The notes under the pieces were generated by a model, which saw nothing but the letters and a program-made list of their open reading frames with translations, did not search any database and was not told the origin of the DNA. Position numbers and translations under genes: made by a program. Shown in pieces: positions 22,523-33,929 of a stretch of 64,000 nt of DNA (position 1 is its first letter; every line of letters begins with the position of its first letter). The DNA comes from Selaginella tamariscina (Eukaryota; Streptophyta; Lycopodiopsida; Selaginellales; Selaginellaceae): assembly GCA_003024785.1 (NCBI GenBank), contig PUQB01000527.1, positions 1-64,000 on the forward strand. Reading direction: 5' to 3'.

Positions 22523-25500
22523 CTATTGATGTTTCCATGGGTAATGGAGTGTGCAATGTTCTGTACTCCTCGAGATAACTTCCGGTCTAATATCTGATTG
22601 AAGTTCGTCCTCAGACTGACATTGAACCAGATTCGTCTTCAGAGCTATCGCACTTATCGGAGGGAACTTTCTCAAATACTCCTTTATGGATTCGTTGGGG
22701 TAGTCAGTTGAGAACCTATCTATCCACTTGTTCAGGTCCTCAACCATGGTCTTATCCTTTTCAACGGCAAATACACATGTATGCCGAAGGTAACACTCCT
22801 TCAAGACGGACCCCCTAGTGCAGTAGTCAAAAACCCACGCATCACTGTGAGGACCCCTGATCAAGTTGACGATGCTCCGTGCCGCTTGACTTGTGATGTT
22901 TGGATAACGTACATTGCCGAATACGTCACTTCCTATCGGTGTATCGGATGGAGGTTCAGGGCCGTTGGAGTGCAAACAGATGCCTGGCCAGTCATTTGGA
23001 AGTTTGAAACTGTTTGGCGCATTCCTAACAACCAAGTGAACAACCGAATCAATGCACTTCGGATCAGCATCATTCATATAAAATCCTGTCCAACGATGTT
23101 TATTCCTCTTGGCAAAGGAGAAGGCAAAGGTATCGGTGACATGAGCAAGAATCAAGAAATAAATACCTGAAAACGTAGATATCAGTCAAGAGTGCAAGTA
23201 TGAATTCAATAATAAATACCTTCTTTGTACATACTTGCACGCTAAGTTTCTCCACCAAATCCTCTAGTGTCCTGTCTGTCGAAGGATTTTTTGACACCCG
23301 CCGATCCATCACGAACAATTGAAACGGTTTCCTACAAGCAGTGATTAAAGTCTCCGAATCCAACAACAAACATCTGTAGGGCTTGTCGTGATTCGTAGCA
23401 TCCTCCTTTATAAGGTTCAACTCGGTTCTCCGCTGCTGAAGGACTGCCATAAGAGAAGGCGTCATCGCAATGTTCTCCTTTTTGGCGTTGGCGTGCAATA
23501 GATTCTTGCCCAGATCTTCCGATTGATTCACCCATTCGACAAGCATATCATCATTTGTCACATGCAAATATTTGCTGACCTCTTCATATGTTGAAGCCGA
23601 AATCCAACCCAGTTTGTGGCAGTGTATTCCCAACCACTCCTTGAAGTGCCTGACCGTCTTCAACTCCATTGCCTTGAGATGAAAAGGAGAGGTGGGGCTG
23701 CTGTTGTTAATCTGTAATTTGCCATCAATCACCAAATCAGCCAAGACTTCCATCTCCTCCATCGTTGTTCCATTTAAAGGCTTCAACCATGTGAGCTTGA
23801 AATCGTTGTCTACATCCTTTATAGATTGAACAGACTTAGCCTTCGGCGTCTTACTGGGTTTCTTTGCAGACTTCTCTGAGGGCTCCACTTCACTTGTCTG
23901 CTTCTTCTTCAGTGTTCCTTTTGCAAAGGATTCCATAATCCCCAACCATTTCACAAAGATCCTATCCTCGGGACAAGAAATCAACATCATCAAAAGGATG
24001 TTTCCTTCCCGCCCACCTGGGCAAAATCAACTGCTACAATTTCTTCAACTCTCTGAGAAAAAAGACAGATTAATATACCGGCGAGATAAATCCCGCCCAA
24101 ACAATTTGCTTACCCGGTAGTCCGCAGATTGTGTATTCCCTGCGGTAGCTCTTTGTGGTCGCTGAAGAGATTCCCACACGGCTCGCGTGTGTTTGAACTT
24201 CTCCCATATTTTGCTGTTGTAGTGGTTGGTGTCTGCAGCGTCCCATTCCGCCGATAACTTATGGTACTGCTCGATTGTGAGATTCGGCTTCGCTAAAAAC
24301 GCCGATCTTTTCGTCAGCTTCTCACGGGTATGCTCGGAAAGTTTTGTTGCCATCGTTCCTTTGTTGTGTTCGTCGAGAAGTCGTTGGGCTGTTATTGTGT
24401 GCTGGCCACTAATGATGTAGTACTTAACTGATTTTCTATTCTCCGTCTGAACCTTCCTCATTTGTTCCGGTGTTGTGATCCACACTTTGTCAGCGCCTTT
24501 GTTTCTCTCGTAGTATGCGCACAAAACAGCATTATGTGGAACGGTATAAGAATTGTCGTCCTTCATCTTCTCCATGAGCTCAGCTACACGTTCCTGATTG
24601 AGTGGCCTGTAATTGAAGTTTGGGTTGACGCTGCAATACTTAACCCTACACTCGTAAATCCTATCATCCAACATCATTTCCTTGTGGCTTATTGCAGCAT
24701 GGGACGCCACAGGTGCAGCTGACAAAACGACTAATGATTTTCTTCTACGATCCGAATCAACATGTGTGATCCCCGATTGATGCTGTTCTAATGTTCTCGG
24801 CACACTCTTCCAGCTCCCGAAATTTGCTAAGCAAATTGAACGTGATCTGTAAAGAACCTGAGACCAAGCCACCCTCTCAATCTCCTTTATGATGTCGTTC
24901 TTCTTCAATGTGAAGAGGGACGATTGCTCCACTTGGATTTTCTGTATTGTGAAGCAATATCTCCTGAGAATACACCTACTCGATGAGTCTGAAGATCTTC
25001 GAAGTAGACATCCATGGATCCCCTCCATAGATGGGCTTTCGTTGAGTTGAAGAAGAACTCCAGGTCAACATCATTAGTGAACACGTGAACGTCATTATCC
25101 ACAAGTCGACAAAACCACCCGAAATTAATGTTGTAACTGGCGACCTCTGGATCCGAGAACGTGACATTGGATGGAACAAGGCATATGTGTCGAGCATCGT
25201 TCAATCTGGGTTCACAGCATGCTTTCGGATGCTTGACTAGCACACCACTTTCCATTGTTTTGCTTGTCCATGCGATGTGACAGAGGTTAGTTTGACAGCA
25301 ACCATGGTTGTTCCAATGCGCTTCCCGTTTAGTTTGAAATATGGCCAAGTTGATTCCAGAATCCCCCTGCCCATCTCTTCTCCTGCTCTCGTCTTTAATG
25401 TCACCTCAATTCCACATCTGAATACAAAAATGATTAGTTCAAGCACATATCCGAGTATAACAGATTTTATTTTAATTCTTACCCAGAATTTGACGACGAC

Positions 25501-25543
25501 TCCATACTAATGACTCGATCTCCTTGTTTAATTAAATCGTCCT
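22523..25543 (-). CDS. ParB-like domain and DNA methyltransferase-like transposon protein
   Basis: Exons on the minus strand are 25543-25483, 25417-24114, 24052 to about 23240, and 23166-22523, about 940 residues. In order: an N-terminal beta-rich module (GDRVIS, EEMGRGILES, VAVKLTSVTS); a middle region; a ParB/sulfiredoxin-like segment (YRPLNQERVAELMEKMKDD ... KYYIISGQHTITAQRLL); and, after a Lys-rich linker, a C-terminal segment AWVFDYCTRGSVLKECYL ... VFAVEKDK. The last is arranged like the AdoMet-binding motif (D-x-F/Y-C-x-G-S ... E) of amino-methyltransferases. A DPPY-type catalytic motif was not found. Three one-base frame changes sit in A4, A4 and T4 runs (near 25250, 24940, 24030). The intron at 24053-24113 contains one palindrome related to the nearby arrays. 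Function is inferred from motif shape, without any search. Confidence 0.55.
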
Positions 25544-25846
25544 TCTGCAAAATAATACACTATGAATACAAATCATATAAAAACGCACACACACTTGTAT
25601 AAACCCGAATATACAAAAATAATACACAGAGAGAAGTAGACGGAATTAACTGTCCAAAGCTCACCTTTGTGCTAGTGCAAAAGAAAGATAACATTTCGTT
25701 TTAGAACCACCACAAATGTGAGCTCTGGACAGTTTTACATAGTTTCCTAGCTTTTACTCGAAATATTATGATAAGATGATAAAAGTAAATAAAATGAGAT
25801 ATGCAACTTATATATACTAATACACATATATATTCACATGGAAGGT
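25544..25846. promoter_or_regulatory. 5' region of the ParB/methyltransferase-like gene, containing an inverted repeat
   Basis: Upstream of the first coding exon, whose acceptor (TTTTGCAG) lies at 25544-25551 on the minus strand, so at least one untranslated upstream exon is implied. It contains the hairpin at 25648-25734. No promoter element was recognised. Confidence 0.4.
25648..25734. repeat. Inverted repeat, 24-bp arms, 39-bp loop
   Basis: Left arm 25648-25671 and right arm 25711-25734 are complementary at 22 of 24 positions (AACTGTCCAAAGCTCACCTT and its partner). It could be a hairpin RNA precursor, a regulatory cruciform or a MITE remnant. Confidence 0.8.
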
Positions 25847-26545
25847 GCGGCGGGATTAATCTCGCCACCCTTCAATGCCTCCTGAAAGAGTGGGCGGGAT
25901 TAATCTCGCCACCTTTCTGGAGGCCTTGAACGGGAGTGCGGAATTAATCTTGCCACCCTTCTCGGTCTCAGAGAGAACTGGGCAGGATTTATTTGGCACA
26001 CCCCTTCAGTGACTCCAGAAAGGAGGCGGGATTAATCTCGCCCACCATGTAAGGGATGGTTAAATGAATTTCCCCACCCTTCCCAGTTCTCTCCATTGGT
26101 ATGTTGTAAACCTTCTACGTCTCAGACAGAAACGTTTGGGATTGGAGAAAAAAGGAAGGGTGGCGGGATTCATTCCTCCAACAGGCATTGAAGGCTCGGC
26201 GGGATTAATCCCGCGCCCAGGGCCTTCACTCGGTCCCTATGCGGGGATTAATCCCGCCGGACGCCAATTCCTGCTCGAAGCATTAATCCCGCCGCCTAGG
26301 CCCTTAGGCAGGCCTGGCGCGGGATTAATCCCGCCGATTCGCGCGCATCGGCGGGATTAATCCCGCGCCTAGGCCCTTCAGGCAGGCCAATGGCGGCGGG
26401 ATATAATCCCGCCCGATTCCGCGCAGGCATGCGTAGGCGGGATTAATCCTGCCGCCCAGGCCCTTCACTCGGCCTGAAATGGCGGCGATTAATCCGCCGC
26501 TACACACGTCTCACCATATAGCGGCGGGATTAATCCCGCCGCTAC
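25847..26545. repeat. Left palindrome array, about 15 copies of GGCGGGATTAATCCCGCC-type sites
   Basis: The first five copies begin at 25850, 25894, 25938, 25982 and 26026, exactly 44 bp apart. After one decayed unit, further copies occur at about 26163, 26199, 26241, 26277, 26319, 26351, 26396, 26437, 26484 and 26524 with looser 32-47 bp spacing. The palindromic core GCGGGATTAATCCCGC is conserved far better than the spacers, which argues for a binding site rather than simple tandem copying. It lies just upstream of the minus-strand gene. Confidence 0.92.
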
Positions 26546-26748
26546 ACACACACAGATATATGTATATGTGTGTGTAGGAGAGTGCGTGTGTGTGCCAAAG
26601 ATAGTCAAATCAGATAAAATTATACAGATACACACACACACACATATATATGTATATGTATATGTATATACGCGTGTGTGCGAGAGATAGATAAATAAAT
26701 AAAATTATACAGATACTGATACACATAATATGTGTGTGTATACATAGG

Positions 26749-26779
<31 letters not shown>

Positions 26780-27499
26780 ATATATATATCGTGTGTATGT
26801 GTGTGTGAAACAAATAAAATCATACAGATAAACAAACACACACACACACATATATATATACAGGAGTGTGCGTGTGTGTGCGAGAGATACAATTAACAAA
26901 TCAATAAAATTATATAGATACACACACACACATATATATAGATTAATAAATAGAAAATATATATATATATGTGTGTGTGTGGTGTGTGTGTGTGTGTATT
27001 TATTATATATCTGTGTGTGTATATGTATACGAGTGTGCGTGTGTGTGCGAGAGATAGAGATCTAAATTATATTATTAAGATACACACAATATAAATATAT
27101 ATGTGTAAAAATAAATAAATAAATTCAGAAGAGTGTGCGTGTGAGAGAGAGAGAGAGATCTCACCTGTGTGAGAGAGAGAAGGAGATTTCCACGCTGCCG
27201 CCGCCGCCTTACAAACCCTAAAAGGAATAGAATATATATTAACCCTAATCGAATATTCCTTTTAAGAATATACTTAAACCCTAAAAAGAATAAACTATAG
27301 ATTCGCCCTAAATAAATATTCTTTCATTATATGATCAGCGTGTGCGTGTGCGTGGGTGTATCACATACACCCAAGAATAAATATCATGCAAGGGTTTAAC
27401 ACATGTGTGTCCATGAGAGTGTTAAAGTTTCACGTGCAGCGATACATATATACACATAGTATTATACACATAGACATACATACATATTAATACATATTA
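26546..27499. repeat. Microsatellite-rich core (CA/TG and TA runs)
   Basis: Long TG/CA and TA dinucleotide tracts with interspersed GAGAGATA and ACAGATA motifs fill most of 26546-27180. Further AT-rich DNA follows. No coding frame is credible here; open frames consist of repetitive Thr-His/Ile-Tyr codons. Confidence 0.85.
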
Positions 27500-28060
27500 A
27501 TATTAAAGAGACAGAGTACAGGATCATGTATGGTGTGTATGTATGAGAGAAGAGTGACAATACATATTATGGATCATGCATGGTGTGTATGTTTGAGAGA
27601 ATAGAGACAGTACATATTTACATGGATCATGCATGGTGTGTATGTATGAGAAAAAGTGAGAGTGTTAACAAATTAAATTCATACACATTGGATATATTAG
27701 TACACACATATACATACACACGTGTATACACACATACATACATACATTACATGTGTAAATTCAATGTAGGGTTTAGGGTTTAGGGTTAGGATGGATCATG
27801 CATGGTGTTTATGTATGAGAGGAGTGAGTGTTATACACAAATATACATTATACATATTACATAATATTGTAACATCAGTACATATTATGGATCATGCATG
27901 GTGTGTATATATAAGAGAAGAGACAGGCTACATATTATGGATCATGATCATGCATGGTGTGTATGTATGAGAAGGGATTATGTATGAGAGAAGGGATTAT
28001 GTATGGTGACACTGTGTATGTATGAGAGAAGAGATAGAGTGTTAACAATGAAAATCGTAC
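27500..28060. repeat. Imperfect repeats around GGATCATGCATGGTGTGTATG
   Basis: Seven or so copies of GGATCATGCATGGTGTGTAT followed by GTATGAGAGAAGAG occur near 27513, 27571, 27624, 27792, 27888, 27940 and 28000, separated by 45-160 bp. Each contains ATCATGCATG, a palindromic RY-like core. At 27770-27790 there are two to three plant telomere-type TTTAGGG units. Confidence 0.75.
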
Positions 28061-29377
28061 ACATTGCATATATTATATTAGTACACATATATACATACAC
28101 ACGTGTATACACACAGACATACATATATATTACATGTGTAAATTCAATGTGTTACATACACACACACTGAGTACATATAGATCATACATGCGTTGAACAT
28201 GATGTTTTTCAATAAAGAAGCAACATATAATTTCTCAAGTTTGGTTTAGGGCAATGTGCATGTGTGTGCATATGTGTCTCTGTAAGTGCTTCTAATGCGT
28301 GTGCACATGTATATATATTTATGATTGTGTTTATATATAATATGTGCAAAACAAACATCGAATAATTAAGAAAATAATATTAATATACACACTATGAACA
28401 TATTTTAAATTATACATAATAATATATGATTTTATCTAATATATAGCCATATATAGTTTTAATAATATATATTAATTTAATATTGATAATAAGGTTTAAC
28501 TAGAATATTCTTGAAATAATAACAAATTAATTGAGAAAATCCCATTAATATATACAAATGTAGAATAATTACTGAGATAATTAAGAATAAGACTAATTTA
28601 ATTATGATAATCATGTTTAATATTGGAATATTCTTTGAATATTAAGAAAATAACAAAGAATATCCCATTAATAGTAGGAAATGTAAATTAATTACTCGAG
28701 TAATTAAGAAAATAATAATAATAAACAGACTATGAATATATTTTAAATGATACATAATAATATATCAATTTATTTATTGTATTAGTGTATATATATATAT
28801 AATATAAACTTAATAATATATACTTGAATATTAAGAATGTAGAATAATTACAAAAATTTCGTAATATTAAACAGCTTGAAGCACTTGAATGACATTAAAT
28901 GCAATTTTAAAACACTCATTGGAATTGGAGAGTATATATGTCAGACTGTCGGTTATTTGTTTCAACTCATCTTAAATTTTCTTTTTGTTATTTCAAAAAT
29001 TTTAATTTCTGACATAAGTATTATCAGTCTGACATGTAAATTTGAAAATACATTTAATTTCCCACTCAAATTCAGATCTGGTTCTTTCTCCGGCAAGGGT
29101 TTCTTCATTTTCACTCTTCAGATTTTCTTTTTTCTTCTTAGTGATCAGCTCAGGAGCGACATTAAATTGGGTGCGCTATTGTTTATAGGAAAGCACGGCG
29201 CCTTCAGTGCTGTTTACAAGTAAGTATTATAAAAAATTTAGATATATTTATAAAGATTCACTCTCTTACATTCTCTCTTAAATTTTAGAATTTAGGATGC
29301 ATTAGGATTACAATATATTCTGTTAGGGATTTATCCCGTTTAAATATACTTTTAACTTAATATTCTCGGTTAGCCGG
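28061..29377. other. Very AT-rich DNA upstream of the right array, possible 5' exon
   Basis: Mostly AT-rich, with TTGAATATT/GAATATTC-type motifs. An open stretch at about 28876-29219 ends at a good donor (ACAA/GTAAGT) and could be an upstream exon of the plus-strand transposase gene, but it lacks recognisable protein similarity. Listed as possibility only. Confidence 0.3.
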
Positions 29378-30184
29378 GGCGGCGGATTAATCCGGCCATT
29401 TTTTTTCGCCTCTTTGAAGAGGTGGCGGGATTAATCCCGCCACCATCTCTTTCATAGCTATGGCAGAATTAGTTCGGGCAATGCTTCTCCGCCTCTTAAA
29501 AAGAGCGGCGAGATTAATCCCGCCGATAACTCTCTCAACTGATAATGATTTACTTGAATTTATTAGAAAGAGTTGTCGGCGGGATTAATCTCGCCAACCA
29601 TTTTAGGAGGCAGAGAAGGGGTGGCGGGATTAATCTCGCCACTACTTCCCTGTTTTAAATATTTGTGGGCAGAATTCATCCCGAATCTCTTTGAAATCAT
29701 AGTTTCGGAGAGAGTTGTGGGCGGGATTAATCCCGCCGCTTATTCCCCGTCGTCAGAGTTGTGGGCGGGATTAATCCCGCCGCCTATTCTCCGTCGTCAG
29801 TGTTGTGGGCGGGATTAATCCCGCCCCCTCTTCCTCGTCGGAGGAATTTGCGGCGGGATTAATCCCGCCGACTCTCACAGACGAGGAAGATCCGGCGGCG
29901 GGATTAATCCCGCCGGTACTTCCTAGTCGGAGGGAGCCCGCGGCGGGATTAATCCCGCGCTACTTCCTCGTCGGAGGGAGCCCACGGCGGGATTAATCCC
30001 GCCGGTACTTCCTCGTCGGAGGGAGCCGCGGCGGGATTAATCCCGCCGCCTCTCTCCGACGGGGTAGAGTCGGCGGCGGGATTAATCCCGCCGACTCTCT
30101 CCGATGGGGTAGAGTCGGCGGCGGGATTAATCCCGCCGACTCACTCTGAAGGGGTAGAGTCTGCGGCGGGATTAATCCCGCCCA
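29378..30184. repeat. Right palindrome array, about 17 copies with strict 44-45 bp period
   Basis: Eleven consecutive copies of GCGGGATTAATCCCGC begin at 29721, 29765, 29809, 29853, 29898, 29943, 29987, 30031, 30076, 30121 and 30166, a spacing of 44 or 45 bp throughout. About six looser copies precede them from 29378. Spacers of the younger part share a CTTCCTCGTCGGAGGGAGCC-like text and then change to CTCTCCGA/GGGGTAGAGTC, showing stepwise tandem growth. The array ends 130 bp before the first coding exon of the plus-strand gene. Confidence 0.95.
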
Positions 30185-30313
30185 TCAGTTATATTAATAA
30201 AGCATGAGATATTATTTTTATATATAATTATGTATTATTGCACATGCATATTATTAAGCAACTGCAGTTATGATTTCTTACAAATATTGCATAAACAGAT
30301 ATCATAAATAACA

Positions 30314-33300
30314 CAATTATTTATGTGCAGGACAATATGTATAATACTGGAGATAAAGTATGTCTTCTTCGGAACAACGAGATAGTTGGCACTGGAACTG
30401 TGGAAGTTCGAGATGATAATGCATCATGTCACAATATTGCCCAAGGATCTTGTGTGTACGTATGGGTGAACACCATTTTCAAGCATGTTGAGGTTCCTGG
30501 AATGGAATTTGAGGAGGGTTCTCCTGTATTGTGGAATTTGGATGAAGTCAAGGCTGACACAGAATATACAGAGTCACAAACAAACAGTAGCACGAGTTTT
30601 CCAGATGATGGCTTGCCTGCTGTGATGGATGAGGTGATTCTCTTTCTTCATGAGATTGAGGTTGGGAGAGGCATCATCACAGCTATAAATCCAATGGAAG
30701 CAGTGTCAGAAGAGAAACTAGGGTCCGACTTCGTGGGTGTAGTTGTGACAGAGGTTTCACCTAATGGCACTTTGCATCCTGGATCCCTCGTGAGGTGGCG
30801 AACATCTGAATTAAGACGGCAAGATGGTTCAACATATTCTGGGTTGGATTTCAATAATAACAACCCGGAAGAACAACTCATATTTGAAGAGGTTCCTTGC
30901 ATTGGTCCTATTGTAAGAAAAAGGCGATTCATGGGTTGCAGATCTTCCCCTACATGTTTCAGCAAGAGGATGAAGATGGATCCTACATCTTCCGAAAGTG
31001 TTACGAGCATTTCCACGATTGACTGCTGCAAGAAGAAGTGTTGTCAGATGGCAGACCGGAATGAAATTACCCAATGTAGACATGTCTTTCGTACGCTCAC
31101 CCAAAAGCAAAGGCATGAGTTTGTATATGCTGCACTAACTGGGTGTATTGATGGAATGGCTTCGGACACAGGTTATCAGAGTACATCCATGGTATTTAAT
31201 AAGGTGGCCATCTGCTTCAAAGCTTGGTACAGTATATATGGGATCCCAAAGACCACGTTCTACCGTCGGAGGGATGAGTGGTTAGATGGAGCGCGAACCT
31301 CAGTACATGGGAACACTGGCTTGGTCAAAACCCGCTCTCACATTATGGCAGCCATAGAGATACTCAAGGCTTTTGTGGAAGCAAATGCAGACAGGATGCC
31401 TCACAAATGCCGAACCACAAATGCAGGGGTCAGGGAAAATCTCAAGGTTTTGCCTTCGATCTACACTCAATTGAAGCTGTGTGAACATGTGAACAAGTGC
31501 CTCAGCTTGATGGGGCTGCAAGCAATCTGCACTGGTACCTTCAACAACATATGGAATACTCATTTTAAGGATGTGGAGATTGCAAAACACTCTAGCTTTT
31601 CCAAGTGTGACACTTGTACATCATTGAAGGCTGCAGAGGCTTGTGCAAAAACCTTGGTGGAGATCACTGCCATTCAAAAGAAGATGGAGGCCCACATGAT
31701 TGCGCAACAAACTTGCCGGTCTCAGTACTATGCACACCGCATGCTTTCTGTGTCACACCCATCAGAGTACCTGTGCTTGATCCATGACAAGATGGATCAT
31801 TCAAAGACCAGCATTCCAAAGCTCGTTGCAACACCAAAGTGCCTTGGAAATGTCATGAAACTTCCGATTTCATTGACATGTGCTAACACATGGACACGGT
31901 TGTGAATCATATGGACACTTTTCACTTCCACATTGGTCTAGCGACTCCAATTTCACTATTGGGTCGTTGGCCATGTGTTTCAGAAACCTTGAAGCCCACT
32001 CACAGACAAGTCCTATCGGTGATCTCAAAGTGAAGAAAAACACCTTCAACCTTTACATAATGCTCTCATGAACACGTCTGCACTTGAGGCTACTTGGGAA
32101 TATGAGAGGCATTGTCAGCAACCTGCACAAAAAACAGATGGCCCTGTTGAGAGTTCAGGTTCAGTGGAGGGATCTAGCTCAAATAGTGTACATGTGTCCT
32201 CAACATCAAATAAGCTTCCTCGTCATTTGCTTTTACAGATGGATAATTGTGCAGGCGAGAACAAAAATAGGTAAATCATTTTACTTAAGGGTTTCTCAAG
32301 CTCATACTTACTTTTATTTTCTAGATATGTGCTAGCATACTTGTCAATGCTTGTTGCCAAAGGTGTGTTTGAAACAATCACGCTCAGTTTTCTTATGGTT
32401 GGTCACACTCATGAAGATATTGATGCGTTCTTCAGCAAGGTCTCCAACTCTACAAAAAGGACAAGTGCACTTACCTTACCGCATATGATGAATCTTTTTG
32501 AAAATTGCATCTCCAAAAAAAGTTGTGCTTTGCTTGTGACTGAGGTGCCAGACTTCAAAAAATTTCTCAAGGAGTATATAAAAGAGGGGAGTGATTCTTT
32601 AGTTGGTCACCTTGTGCCGCTACAATTCTTTTTCTCCATACGAGATGGTATACCTATTATGCAGTACAAGTTACGGCCATCAGAGCAGGAGTGGTTACCG
32701 AAAGAGGGGTTAATGCTCTTCAAAAGTGGAGAGAATGGAAAGCCACTTCTCCCAGAAGGACAACCAGACCCTATTCCATTGAGTGCCCAGCTCAAGGAAC
32801 AAGAGGTTATTATTGATGGCATCAAAAATATGTGGCATGGGTTCAAAAATCGATGCCAAAGAATTCTGATAAGGCAACTGGTTACTCAGAACTATATAAG
32901 CATGTGGTTGACTATTGGGAGACTGTTGTTCGAGAGTTGGAAGGGCCTACTGTCACAAGTACAGAATTGCAACACCCTTTTTGGCCTAAAACAAGGTGGC
33001 GAGAGGAGATTGAAATGACATCACTGAGCACAGACGACATAGAAGCCAGTAGTGATGTGGAAGTGCAAACCCCACACTTTGTTGGACAAAGGAACCAAAA
33101 ACCTAAAGCATACTTTGATTGCTGCCAGGATCTTCAAAAACTAATGATGGTTCTCATTACTCCAGATGCGTCATATAATCAGCCTATTTGGATGGGTCAA
33201 ATTATCGACACACCTGAAGTAATCACAAAAAATAGTATTGTTAAGGTTGCATGGTTCAAACCACAAAAAAGGCGACACGAGAAGGAGAGCGAAAGATATA

Positions 33301-33452
33301 ATGGATGCCTAGAGAAAACATGGTCTCCCAATCAAAAAGACCCAGCATGTTTTATAAATGTTAAATCCATTCGATATGGGTGGATGTCAAGAAGCGTTGA
33401 TAAAGTCACGATTAACAAAACTGCAAGGGAATGTATGTTTTCTGAAGCTTAA
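30314..33452 (+). CDS. DUF7869-like DDE transposase candidate
   Basis: Exons lie about 30331-32270 and 32325-33452, with a 54-bp intron inside the conserved core; a further untranslated exon is implied by the acceptor TTATGTGCAG. The N-terminus has two copies of a beta-rich module (NTGDKVCLLRNNEIVGTG and MDEVILFLHEIEVGRG) like that of the minus-strand gene. Next are a Cys cluster (CCKKKCCQ), an HTH-like stretch with GIPKTTFYRRRDEWL and HGNTG, and the RNase-H-like core: Asp in HDKMDHSKT, Asp in LLQMDNCAGENKNR, and MVGHTHEDIDAFF, which together suggest a DDE/D triad. Frame changes near 31879 and in an A5 run near 32846 interrupt the reading frame. Family assignment is from memory of motif style and is not search-confirmed. 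Confidence 0.65.
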
Positions 33453-33929
33453 AGCAATTACAAAATTATAAAATATCATATATTTAATATTCATAATTAT
33501 TATAAACTCTTTAATAATAGTACCAAATTGTTTACTTAACTATATAAATTTAAAAAATGATATGGAAGATTGACTATATTATTATAGGATTTTATATATA
33601 TATATTATACTACAAATTTTTAATTAATAATGTTATATTTAAATATTAATATTTTAATAACAACATCAATATTTATATAATGTACCTCTTATGCTCTTCC
33701 TTAATTGTTATATTAGGCAATATATTATATAATTTAATACCTTCTACTTTTATAATGTTATTAATTTTTGTTCAATGAATGCTTAATTTATTAAAGGGTA
33801 GAATACAAAATAGAATATTCTAAAGAATATTCTATTTTCAAACATATATTCTAAAGAATATTCCTTTAATATTAGAAAATGCTAATTAAATAGCTAAAAT
33901 TGCTAATTATTAGGAAATGGGACTATAGC
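33453..33929. other. AT-rich 3' flank inside candidate transposon
   Basis: No gene. It contains TAGAATATTCTAAAGAATATTC-type palindromic repeats near 33810-33865 that mirror motifs close to the left end (20876-20915). Confidence 0.5.

Noticed and set aside
24976..25028. A 38-bp intron joining two frames of the ParB-like gene
   Set aside because: Too short even for this genome; a single-base length change in an A-run explains the shift better.
26580..27070. Open frames of ~70-90 codons rich in Thr, His, Ile and Tyr
   Set aside because: They are translations of CA and TA microsatellites.
28876..29223. Kinase-like phrase GKHGAFSAVYK in an open frame
   Set aside because: No kinase motifs precede or follow; kept only as a possible 5' exon of the transposon gene.
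29378..30184. Palindrome array as a CRISPR array
   Set aside because: Eukaryotic context, no cas genes, spacers are related to one another and the repeat is a full palindrome; it is a tandem binding-site-like array.
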